This document shows positions 32,816 through 41,484 of a stretch of 64,000 nucleotides of DNA, in pieces. The stretch spans positions 1,168,001 to 1,232,000 of the forward strand of contig NZ_CP038271.1 in assembly GCF_004571195.1 (NCBI RefSeq), given 5' to 3'. The notes below the pieces were generated by a model, which did not search any database, had not been told where the DNA came from, and worked only from the letters and a program-made list of their open reading frames with translations. Every line of letters begins with the position of its first letter. Positions within the stretch are counted from its first letter, which is position 1. Made by a program: the position numbers and the translations under genes. This stretch comes from Legionella geestiana. Its GTDB lineage: Bacteria > Pseudomonadota > Gammaproteobacteria > Legionellales > Legionellaceae.

Positions 32816-35800
32816 CTAACGAGGGCCTCCAAACTGGTACTTTTCGGTAATTTTCGGACGCGGCACGATTTCCGTAAATTCATAGAGCATGCGCAGACTG
32901 GTGCTTACTTTTTGAAAAGGTGGACGGTAGCGTTCCGCGCACGGGCGAAAAGTGCCTTCTGGAGAGATGTCTGTCAGCAGCGCGCTGCCGTGCGCGCGAA
33001 TGAGGTCGATGGCATAAGAAACCATTCGGAGGTAATGCGCATTTTGGTCCTCGCCGTGCGTAGAGAGCGCGCGACACATCGCCATTGCGCGCTCAAATTT
33101 CTGCGGCGTATAGCATCTTGGCAAATCGAGCTTGTGCGCCACCGTCAGAATGCGGTAGATAAAATTTCGGTGTTGTTTCTCGTTTATATCAGGATGGTCA
33201 TTCTTGATATCGGGACCATGCTCATAATGAGGATTTCCCATCCAGCGCACAGCATGTAACACGCGTTCATGCATGTGTTCATCCGCTGTGCGTGGAGGAT
33301 ATTTATTTAGAAATGCACTAAGATGGTGCATGCTTGCCGCCCTGAATCCATCATAGCGTGAAAGATTGTCTACTGCCGCTATTTCACTTTCACGCCCGGT
33401 AATGCTGAAAGCTGCGGCCACACGCAGCCACTCGCTCTCCTCATGCGTCACGCTCTGGCAATAGCGCTTAAATGCATCGTCTGAGGCATGGTGTGCGAAA
33501 TAATCTATCACGACATCAACGAGTAACATCATGCGGTACGTATGAGCCAGACCGTGATTGGGCCTTTCTACCTGAACGCCATCCAGAATAATATGATGCG
33601 CTTCATCCTGATAGGCATGGCGCAAGTGGTTGCGATAGGCCTCATGAAGTGCGGAAGATGACCAGTGGCTGCCTGCAGGCTGTATACCCGGGCTGCTAAT
33701 TTCCCGTGCAAAAAAACGCCCGGTTGTATCCCTTGTGTAACGAAAGGCGGTTCCTGCAGGAATGAGAATCTCGCCCTCTTTACTGTTCATGACCGGTCTA
33801 AGCGAGCAATCCGTTTCAAGCTTTGTCCGCACGGCAGAAGCGTTACGAAAAAACGCAGCGCCTTCGCTGAAAACACTAAAGCTCGTCACAGAAGGCATGA
33901 TGCTCGGATTGGCCAAACGGCGCGCAGTGATATCCGCATCCCCACGCACTTTGGGAGCCGTTAAATTTTCACCCCGGTCAACCAGTCCATACCTTGGAAA
34001 GAGCACATGCAGGCTGTTAAACAGTGAAGCGACCTTGTTATATTCATCCGCAGAAATCACTGCCGCCTCAACGGCACCTCGCAGTGAGGCATCGAAGGAT
34101 ACAGGGTCTTTCTTCAATGCTTCAATCGCCTCGGCATTCCAATCGCCACGCGCCAAAAAAACCCGCTCGAGTATCTGACGCTCCTCTAAGTGCATTAACG
34201 TTTTAGGCAACTGTGCCGCCGACCAGTTGACCAGACTGCCACAGAGAAAGTTCGCCATCAGGTTCGCGTGACCATCCGTCGGACTTATCCAGGCGACACG
34301 CGAATCAGTATCCTGTGGCTCCCCGCGAAAGAGACGGTTCATGTTTTTATAATTACCAGTGACATACATCGCCAGTGCATGCTGCGCCGCTTTTGGCAGC
34401 CGCTCGACAATGATGTTTAAAACGCTGTCTACAGGTATCCCGCTGAAATCGTTGCTCAAACTTTGAATCATTTCACCGAGGCGCGTAACGTGCGCGTCAG
34501 TGAGTTCGATGTGATTAAAGTTGGCTTCTCGCAGTAATCCCCCAAGATAGATATCGGGTTCTTCACCAAATTGCAAAACGTAGCCGAGGGCATCATCAAA
34601 GCGCATGTGCGCCTCGTCACTATCCTCAATCATGCTTAAACGCACCAAAATCGCCTCAAGCGCCTGTGTGGCCGGTGATTTGTTTAAGGGACCTTCGGTA
34701 ATGCGGGATTCAGCATCCATCAGCTCCGATATCTGCGCGAGGATTTGTTCACGTTGCTCGCTGTATCCTTCCTGTTCAGGCAGAAGAAGATGGGCATCAG
34801 AAAGACAGTGTTGAAGCGCCGTCATCACTTTTGTCATGAGATAGTGAGAGGACGCGAGTGGGGTGCTCCCTGAGAAAAAAGCGTCGTACAAATACGCGTG
34901 ATGGACCATACTGGCGCCACACATACACAGCCAATAGAGAAGCGGGGTCGCACTGTCAGGCGCGTCCATTATCGCTTCAAAAAAGCGTCGGTGTTCAGGG
35001 AGGCTGGCGCCAGAGACCGTTAAAAGACGAAGCTGCACCCTGAGCCTCGACGCATCCAGAGCCTGCTCGATAACGCGTTCAAAAAGTCGCCGCTCTCGAG
35101 GCAGACAGGCACCCGCTGTAATTAATCTGCGAAACGGCACAGTTAACTTGAGCGCATCTGCTTCCTTACTGATTAGCGCCTCAAAAAGGCCCAGGTCTTC
35201 AGGCAGGCGGGCACCGGCGGTGATTAATGCCCGTAATCCGGGTTTCAGAAGCATGACATCCTGCGCCTGCTGAAGAAGTGGTTCAAAAAATTCCTTTTTT
35301 TCCGTTAAATAACTGTCTGCTTCAGACAGGGGGATACTGGGAACGTCTGGATAATCGACAACCGCAGCCATCCGAATAACTGTTTCAAACAGCGCATGGT
35401 CTTCAGGCAGGACGGCTCCTGTGGTAATCAGTGCATCAATCGAAGCCCGCAGCAAGTGGGCACGCTCTGGTTCAATGATGACCGCCTCAAAAAGAGAGGG
35501 GTTTTCGAATATGCTGGCACCTGCCTCTGTTAAGGCAAATAATGCCGCCTGTAGCGCGCTGCCATATTGTGCCTGCTGGATAGCCCCGTCAAAAAGTGAC
35601 GGGTGTTCCGACAGGGTGGCACCGGCATCCAACAACACCTGCAATAAGGGCTCTATTCCCGATGCATATTTTGCCTGCTGGATAACTTTTTGAAAAAGCT
35701 CATGGTGCGTGGCAAGGTTTGCACCAGATTTTTCTAATGCGGCAAACGCGACCTTCAACCCTTCTGCAAAGGCTGCGGGATGATAAAACGCAAAATCCTG

Positions 35801-36751
35801 CCAACTGGCTGATGCCACTGCCTGCTGGCAAATCGCCTCAAAAAGCAGCGGGTTTTCAGGCAACCGGGCACCTAAATCACTTAACAAAGCAATCCCGGCT
35901 TCCAGTCTGTCTGCATGCGCTGCCTGCTCGATAAGTGCTCTGAAATACCCCTCATTCGCAGGCAGACCGGCACCGGCATCCTGCAGTACCTGTAATAAGG
36001 GTTCAATTTTTAATGCATATTTTGCCTGCTGGATAACTTTTTGAAAAAGCTCCTGGTGAGCGGCAAGGCTTGCACCAGATTTTTCTAATGCGGCAAACGC
36101 GACTTTCAAGCCTTCTGTAAAGGCAGCAGGATGATAATAGCCAAATGCCTGCCAGCTGGCTGATGCCACTGCCTGCTGGCAAATCGCCTCAAAAAGCACT
36201 CGGTTTTCAGGCAGCCTGGCACTCATACCACTTAACAAAGCAATCCCGGCTTCCAGTCTGTCCGCATGCGAAGCCTGCTCGATAAGCATCGCAAAAAGTG
36301 CGCGGTCTTCAGGAAAGCGGGCGCCTGCAGTATGCAATGCCTGCAACACGCTTTGCAGGCTTGCGGCAAACAGTTTCTTTCGACTAAGCGCCTGAAAAAG
36401 CGCCGCGTCTTCCAGGGGGCTTGCACCAATCTCACGCATCAGCCCAAAGAGCGCATCCAGTGACTGGGCGACAGCCGCGCCCGATGCTACCCTTTCAGCA
36501 ATGGACTGGCGCTCAGGCGGGCTCTCTCCTGCGGCATTTAAGGCGGAAAACGTGCTATTTTTCAGGGCATCATTGCCGATTACATCGGCTTGAAACATCG
36601 AGTCGTTTGCAAGAAATTCGTCATCGCTCGCCCTGTCAAACACATTTGCATCAATTCCTTCATTGGAAATTGCGTCAAAATCCCTCTCTTTTTTAAAAGA
36701 ATCTTTTTCCGTTTGCGAGGATGCAGCGTTGGTGCCGTTCTTCTCATGCAT
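32816..36751 (-). CDS. Giant helical-repeat protein with a C-terminal SidE-family phosphodiesterase domain
   Basis: 1311 residues. Residues about 90-620 are degenerate repeats of 32-38 residues with the pattern LFExxIxQAxxAxxLxxxLxxLxxAGAxLPE; two blocks of 117 residues (about 170-287 and 287-404) are near copies. The last 250 residues resemble the PDE domain of SidE effectors and of DupA/DupB: RPNHGLAHTYR (His1066, His1070), ITGRESE (Glu1121) and AHKLDLPRCY (His1206), which line up with the catalytic His-Glu-His of SdeA. That domain cuts ADP-ribosylated ubiquitin to phosphoribosyl-ubiquitin, or reverses the linkage. No mono-ADP-ribosyltransferase motif is seen. Almost surely a Dot/Icm-type effector; whether it modifies or erases ubiquitin is unknown. 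Confidence 0.82.
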   Translation of the reverse strand: MHEKNGTNAASSQTEKDSFKKERDFDAISNEGIDANVFDRASDDEFLANDSMFQADVIGNDALKNSTFSALNAAGESPPERQSIAERVASGAAVAQSLDALFGLMREIGASPLEDAALFQALSRKKLFAASLQSVLQALHTAGARFPEDRALFAMLIEQASHADRLEAGIALLSGMSARLPENRVLFEAICQQAVASASWQAFGYYHPAAFTEGLKVAFAALEKSGASLAAHQELFQKVIQQAKYALKIEPLLQVLQDAGAGLPANEGYFRALIEQAAHADRLEAGIALLSDLGARLPENPLLFEAICQQAVASASWQDFAFYHPAAFAEGLKVAFAALEKSGANLATHHELFQKVIQQAKYASGIEPLLQVLLDAGATLSEHPSLFDGAIQQAQYGSALQAALFALTEAGASIFENPSLFEAVIIEPERAHLLRASIDALITTGAVLPEDHALFETVIRMAAVVDYPDVPSIPLSEADSYLTEKKEFFEPLLQQAQDVMLLKPGLRALITAGARLPEDLGLFEALISKEADALKLTVPFRRLITAGACLPRERRLFERVIEQALDASRLRVQLRLLTVSGASLPEHRRFFEAIMDAPDSATPLLYWLCMCGASMVHHAYLYDAFFSGSTPLASSHYLMTKVMTALQHCLSDAHLLLPEQEGYSEQREQILAQISELMDAESRITEGPLNKSPATQALEAILVRLSMIEDSDEAHMRFDDALGYVLQFGEEPDIYLGGLLREANFNHIELTDAHVTRLGEMIQSLSNDFSGIPVDSVLNIIVERLPKAAQHALAMYVTGNYKNMNRLFRGEPQDTDSRVAWISPTDGHANLMANFLCGSLVNWSAAQLPKTLMHLEERQILERVFLARGDWNAEAIEALKKDPVSFDASLRGAVEAAVISADEYNKVASLFNSLHVLFPRYGLVDRGENLTAPKVRGDADITARRLANPSIMPSVTSFSVFSEGAAFFRNASAVRTKLETDCSLRPVMNSKEGEILIPAGTAFRYTRDTTGRFFAREISSPGIQPAGSHWSSSALHEAYRNHLRHAYQDEAHHIILDGVQVERPNHGLAHTYRMMLLVDVVIDYFAHHASDDAFKRYCQSVTHEESEWLRVAAAFSITGRESEIAAVDNLSRYDGFRAASMHHLSAFLNKYPPRTADEHMHERVLHAVRWMGNPHYEHGPDIKNDHPDINEKQHRNFIYRILTVAHKLDLPRCYTPQKFERAMAMCRALSTHGEDQNAHYLRMVSYAIDLIRAHGSALLTDISPEGTFRPCAERYRPPFQKVSTSLRMLYEFTEIVPRPKITEKYQFGGPR
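35640..36240. repeat. Internal tandem duplication in the giant effector gene
   Basis: Two DNA copies with a 351-base period (117 codons), for example CTTAACAAAGCAATCCCGGC at 35880 and 36231. They are similar enough at DNA level, including silent positions, to be a recent duplication. Confidence 0.75.
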
Positions 36752-37020
36752 AATAATGGTTTATTTTACAATCAGTTTGACTATAATTATATCATACACA
36801 GATGTTAATTAACAAATACACACATTCAGGCTATTAATTTAACTATATCCCTGCAGATACGTTGTCCCGTATTGCTGATGGCGTATTTTCGCAAACCAGT
36901 TCAGTAACACCTTTTTGAAATATTTAACCTGTAAAAACAGCAAAAATGGTCAAAATATATTTGCGCACATAAAATAACATGATGAATATTTTAGCTTGAC
37001 GATGTTAAATTGAGAACAGC
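36752..37020. other. AT-rich divergent promoter region
   Basis: 269 bases between the giant effector (minus) and the AraC-type regulator (plus). Strongly AT-rich, as is common before Legionella effector genes. No palindrome or box stood out clearly enough to name. Confidence 0.4.
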
Positions 37021-37869
37021 ATGTACTATAAGCGACAATTAGATAAAATAATCGAATTTATCGGCAAAAATCTTGATGAGAAACTCGATTTGACTCAATT
37101 AAGTGATATCGCCTGCCTTTCAAAATACCATTTCCATCGTTTATTTACTGCTTATACGGGTTTATCGCTGCAGCAGTATATTCGGTGGCTTCGCTTAAAG
37201 CGCGCGGCTCATCAATTGCTTGTAGACAGGAATAAAACCATTATTGAAATTGCAATAAGCGCCGGATTTGAGTCTCATGAAGCATTTACCCGAGCATTTA
37301 AACAAAAATGCGGCATAAGTCCAAACGCGTTCAGGCTTCATTCAGATTGGAGTATCTGGGAAAAAGCACCGTATATTATACCCCAAAAGAGTATCATCAT
37401 GATGAACGTAGTAATCAAACAAATACCCACCCGGCGTTTAGCGGTCATTGAGCATAGAGGCGTGCCGGAAAAACTGGGAGACAGTGTTAACCAACTGCTT
37501 GAATGGGCACAATCTCAACCGATTAACGTAAAACCAAAAGCCGGGGAGGCGTTTGGCTTTGCTTATGACGATCCACTTAAAACAGAACCATCTGATTTCC
37601 GGTTTGACCTGGGCATTACTGTTCCAGAAAAAATAAAAATAACTGGCAAAATCGTTGAAAAGTATTTGCCGGCCGGACGTTATGCGGTAGCCGTTCACAA
37701 AGGGGCTCGAGAGACAATCGCTGATACTGTGTATAGCTTATACCGTGATTGGCTGCCAGGCTCTGGTGAGCGCCTCGGTAATTTACCCTGTATCTTTTGC
37801 TATTATAACTTTGATTATGAGGTTGCTGAAACTGAACTACTTACAGAATGCTGGCTATTGTTAGATTAA
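37021..37869 (+). CDS. AraC-family regulator with GyrI-like effector domain
   Basis: 282 residues: two helix-turn-helix units in the first 105 (LSDIACLSKYHFHRLFTAYT and ISAGFESHEAFTRAFKQKCG), then a GyrI-like small-molecule-binding domain (ARRLAVIEHRG-type strand, GEAFGFAYDDP, PAGRYAVAVHKG, YRDWLPGSGE). This order is found in Rob- and TetD-like multidrug or stress regulators. Lower GC than the core genes. The divergent giant effector and the downstream hydrolase are possible targets; 65 bases separate it from the hydrolase. Confidence 0.88.
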   Translation: MYYKRQLDKIIEFIGKNLDEKLDLTQLSDIACLSKYHFHRLFTAYTGLSLQQYIRWLRLKRAAHQLLVDRNKTIIEIAISAGFESHEAFTRAFKQKCGISPNAFRLHSDWSIWEKAPYIIPQKSIIMMNVVIKQIPTRRLAVIEHRGVPEKLGDSVNQLLEWAQSQPINVKPKAGEAFGFAYDDPLKTEPSDFRFDLGITVPEKIKITGKIVEKYLPAGRYAVAVHKGARETIADTVYSLYRDWLPGSGERLGNLPCIFCYYNFDYEVAETELLTECWLLLD

Positions 37870-37934
37870 AAGCCAGCATTCTGGTTTAAACAGAACACCC
37901 GCAGTACGTAAAGAATAGTAAATGGAGACTTGAG

Positions 37935-38873
37935 ATGCCAGTCAACAAATCGGACATGGATTTCTTTGAGAAAGCCCGAATGATTATGAATGCTGCACTT
38001 TCTGCATCGAGTACTCCTCCAACAATTGATGATCTTAGGGCGGTCGTTAAGCATTTCAAGCCGTTTGTATCACAAGAACCTTTACTGCCTTATCAAAAAC
38101 TGACGATACCCTCAATAAACGGACACACGCTTTCTGCGAGACTCTTTTCAAGGTGCGATGAAAAAAGACCCCTTTTTATCTTTTTTCCAGGCACGGGATT
38201 TATGCATGAATTGTTCGATGAAAATTATACAATTCTCAGTAGAATCATTAAAAATAGTGAGTGTCATGGTGTAATGATTGAACACCGACTCAGCCCTGAG
38301 TTCCCTTTCCCCTGTCCACATGAAGATGCCACTGCCGCTTTATGTTATCTGCTGGAGAATATCAACGGACTGAATATCGATAAGGAGCGGGTCATCATTG
38401 GTGGCTTCAGTTCAGGCGCCAACATGGCCGCGGTCTTATGTAATGCCTTACAGCATCATCAAGACTTCAGGCCCTTTCATCAATATTTGTTCAGCGGCGG
38501 TTTTGATTATACCGATTCACTGCATGAATTTGATGACTTCGTGAATGCAGACAAAATGCTGGATAAAGAGGCTCAAAAATTAAGTTTTGATATGTTTTGT
38601 CAGAAAGCTGATCGCAAAGACCCTCGCTGTTCGCCTTACTTTCAAGCAGACTTCTCCAATCTCTGTCCTACAACCATTCAATGTGGAGAATATGACGGTG
38701 GCCGCAGTCAAAGTGAGGGGTATGCAAAAAAGTTACGTGATAACCATGTTGATGTAGAAAAAATTATTGTTCCGGGTCAAACACACTTCACCATTCTTTA
38801 CCGCGAAGCCTGCTCAGATGGAGAAGACCCGGCGATTATCGCGGCGCAAAAAATTAACAACATTTTATCGTGA
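37935..38873 (+). CDS. Alpha/beta hydrolase, HSL-type
   Basis: 312 residues. Nucleophile elbow GGFSSGANMAAV (Ser near 157), acid Asp and His expected in ECGEYDGGRSQ-like and GQTHFTILY segments. The oxyanion loop reads FPGTGFMHE rather than the HGGG of classical hormone-sensitive-lipase relatives. HRLSPEFPFPCPHEDA is the family hallmark. Esterase of unknown substrate, cytoplasmic. Follows the AraC/GyrI gene in the same direction; a regulator plus hydrolase pair suggests detoxification or turnover of a small ester. Confidence 0.82.
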   Translation: MPVNKSDMDFFEKARMIMNAALSASSTPPTIDDLRAVVKHFKPFVSQEPLLPYQKLTIPSINGHTLSARLFSRCDEKRPLFIFFPGTGFMHELFDENYTILSRIIKNSECHGVMIEHRLSPEFPFPCPHEDATAALCYLLENINGLNIDKERVIIGGFSSGANMAAVLCNALQHHQDFRPFHQYLFSGGFDYTDSLHEFDDFVNADKMLDKEAQKLSFDMFCQKADRKDPRCSPYFQADFSNLCPTTIQCGEYDGGRSQSEGYAKKLRDNHVDVEKIIVPGQTHFTILYREACSDGEDPAIIAAQKINNILS

Positions 38874-39113
38874 TACTGCGAGAGTCTTTGAACCACTGAA
38901 AGCGCCAATGAAGCTTGAAATTTTGACCCATTTTCGGGTTTTGCTAGAATGCCGGATCAGGAAAGCCTGCAATCTTTTTGGACATGAAAAATCGTCTATT
39001 CCATTTCACAAATCTCCGTTTCTCAGGGGCTTCACCGAACGTGAGTTGCCAAATGAGAAGGAGACGAAAGTAATCATGAACACGTCGACCTTAATTACTT
39101 AAACGAGGATACA

Positions 39114-39536
39114 ATGAAACCATTGAAAGGCAGCCTGATAAATATTTTAGTTTTTATTCTTAGTATTTTTTTTATAATAAACGCTGCCTGCGTTGCGTGT
39201 TCTACCATACAAGATAATGTACTGCACATTTCTTATGAGCCATCCGGCATGCAACTCATATACTACTCTCTCTCAGCGCCGATATTTATTGCATTGGCAC
39301 TGGCTCTTTATCATTCACAAAAACGTTACACCGGACGCTCACAATGGATTGCATTTTTTCCCGTTTTAACAGGATTTAGTTATGCGTATTTTCTGGAATA
39401 TGTAGATTCCGTGATAAAGTTCCCAGATGGCAATGAATTTTTCTATCACGGAATATTAACGCTATCCATTATGTTTTTTTTGGTAAATTTTATCTTTCTG
39501 GTTAAAGAAATACGTAAAATACAACATGTTCTTTAA
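39114..39536 (+). CDS. Small four-helix membrane protein of unknown function
   Basis: 140 residues with four predicted membrane helices (about 9-30, 46-66, 75-97 and 110-132). GAGGA precedes the ATG at 39114. AT-rich. No family recognised. Its position after the hydrolase suggests part of the same accessory block; 240 bases with no evident gene separate them. Confidence 0.6.
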   Translation: MKPLKGSLINILVFILSIFFIINAACVACSTIQDNVLHISYEPSGMQLIYYSLSAPIFIALALALYHSQKRYTGRSQWIAFFPVLTGFSYAYFLEYVDSVIKFPDGNEFFYHGILTLSIMFFLVNFIFLVKEIRKIQHVL

Positions 39537-39679
39537 GCAATGAGTAATATTGAAGCTTCAGGAACTTTTCTGCCTGGGCGCGTTACAGCTCCAAATGTCT
39601 GTAGAACGTGGCTACTATGAAAAAAACCAGACATCTGCAAAGCTGCACACAGCGTCTGATAATTCCCGAATCAACCGTA

Positions 39680-39708
39680 GAGTTATCCCCTGAAAATGGG
39701 GATAACTC
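39680..39708. terminator. Perfect 11-bp hairpin
   Basis: GAGTTATCCCC and GGGGATAACTC with a seven-base loop. It is 32 bases beyond the stop of the aminotransferase on the minus strand. No T-run follows on either strand, so its role as terminator is uncertain. Confidence 0.45.
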
Positions 39709-39739
39709 TCAATCCGGCAGTCAAACTCGAGGAGAGTTA

Positions 39740-41302
39740 TTATTCAGTGCTGATGAAGCCTATAAAACCCACAATGGTGGTATACAGCTTTTCTAATATC
39801 TTGTTTTTCTCTTTTAGCGTGAGGCAATTTACTTCACCAGCCTGAATCATGTCCACCTTTTGCGACAGAATCTGAAACATATGTTCATCAAGCATGTGAA
39901 GCTCAGGAAGTTTTTGATTGATTTTTTCAATCAAACTTGTATTTTTCGCCATTCTGGCTTCGAATAAACGCTTCTCCAATCGATCCATCAACTCCCGCAA
40001 TTCGGCATCATTTCCGCTGCAGGTAATGCGAATATAACCGCAGTCTGGTGGCAAGCCAAAATACGACAGCGGTGATATCATGACGCCATCATTAAACAGC
40101 AGATAATAGGCCAGCTCTTCCCCGGTGCTGATTTTTCCTGATTTTTGCATCACCCGCTGAATCTCTGCCGGCAGCTCAAGACCAAACAGCTCAGTAAAAT
40201 CCGCCAGAACATAAAACGTGGCATCAACATCATACATCGCATCCGGCATTGCAGCGCCCATGGCATGAAGCCGCATAATGACATAATCAATTTTTTTTCT
40301 ATAAAATCGAATCAGCTGCTTTTGCTCCGAAGCATCAAAGGCCTCCATGGTCAGTGCATAAGCTATCTGCGCGGAACGCGGTGCATGAATAAAGTAACTG
40401 ATGTTTTTATTAAGCATTTCATTCATCAGTGCCGGCTCGAAAACCATCAGAACGGCCATGCGCTCCCCCGCTGCTGAGAGTGCTTTTGTTGCCGAGCGTA
40501 AAATAATGGTTCTCGATTTTAAATCGGGGGCAACTTTTAAAAATGAAGGAAGCGGCTTAAAGGACATTTCCGCATAAGCTTCATCAAAGATGATGTACAA
40601 ATCCGGATATTTCCTGAGAACTGCGGAAACTTCCAGAAGATGAGCTTCATCAATGATAGTTCCCAGAGGATTGGAGGGGTTACATATCAGCACGGCTTTA
40701 GGCAGGCCATGGTCATTTTCTGCAAGCTCATATGCGTCTTTAATGCTCTTTTCGAGTGCCTCGGCTCTGAGCTTATACCCAGGTTCACTCATGACATCAA
40801 CCGGATGCAGGCGATGAGAGGGGTTGTTTGAATAGGCACTGTAATGAGGGAACGGGGTTATTATCCTGTAACCGGGTATATCGTTATAGTGCGTGTTAAA
40901 CGTTTCAAAAATAACGCGAAGCGCACCAATACCACCCACGGTAAAGAGGATATTTTCCGCTGTTATTTCTGCCCCATACCAGGTGGACATTGCTTTTGCC
41001 ATGATTTCCCGTGGCTCTTTGTCCCCCCGTGGATCGCCATAATCAATGGCCGCAGCACTCTCATTACCTTCCGCGTCTCTGTACCATTTTTCCGAAACAG
41101 CCTCGAGCTCTTTCCAATAGTTCAGATATGCTTTGATAGTGTTTGAGTTAATCGGGTACGTTGGTTTTCCAAGCCCCGCGAAAATGATGGGGCTCGCCTC
41201 ATCGCCCTTATCACGTAACTCATCGTGTAAATGGTTAGCCCATAATGAAAGCAACATGACTTTTTCAATTTTTGTCGCGGATTGTCCATTGGGGGTTAAC
41301 AT
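39740..41302 (-). CDS. PLP-dependent class I/II aminotransferase
   Basis: 520 residues, longer than the usual 400 because of an N-terminal and a C-terminal extension. The core is clear: GGIGALRVIFETF (phosphate site region), ICNPSNPLGTI, the Asp-Glu-Ala-Tyr of IIFDEAYAEMSF, and the PLP lysine in RSATKALSAAGERMAVL. The C-terminal 60 residues are helical and resemble a coiled-coil tail. The substrate cannot be read. Divergent from the hybrid kinase at 41485. Related long aminotransferases occur in Legionella; no pathway gene is adjacent. Confidence 0.85.
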   Translation of the reverse strand: MLTPNGQSATKIEKVMLLSLWANHLHDELRDKGDEASPIIFAGLGKPTYPINSNTIKAYLNYWKELEAVSEKWYRDAEGNESAAAIDYGDPRGDKEPREIMAKAMSTWYGAEITAENILFTVGGIGALRVIFETFNTHYNDIPGYRIITPFPHYSAYSNNPSHRLHPVDVMSEPGYKLRAEALEKSIKDAYELAENDHGLPKAVLICNPSNPLGTIIDEAHLLEVSAVLRKYPDLYIIFDEAYAEMSFKPLPSFLKVAPDLKSRTIILRSATKALSAAGERMAVLMVFEPALMNEMLNKNISYFIHAPRSAQIAYALTMEAFDASEQKQLIRFYRKKIDYVIMRLHAMGAAMPDAMYDVDATFYVLADFTELFGLELPAEIQRVMQKSGKISTGEELAYYLLFNDGVMISPLSYFGLPPDCGYIRITCSGNDAELRELMDRLEKRLFEARMAKNTSLIEKINQKLPELHMLDEHMFQILSQKVDMIQAGEVNCLTLKEKNKILEKLYTTIVGFIGFISTE

Positions 41303-41484
41303 AATATGGCTCCATCCATGGTTATTCTGTTTCTGTTATGCATGAGTATAGATGACTCGTGAAAGACCATAGTGCCCATATTATACATAGATGACCGCGT
41401 CTTTGCTTTTCGTTGATTGTTTTCTTTGTCTATGCTGTGTATATGAATGGCTCATTCTAATGTTTGATTCGAAGCGGAAACACC

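Noticed and set aside
39608..39796. A 62-codon frame near the 3' end of the aminotransferase gene
   Set aside because: It covers a perfect hairpin and overlaps the end of the opposite-strand gene; no supporting ribosome site.
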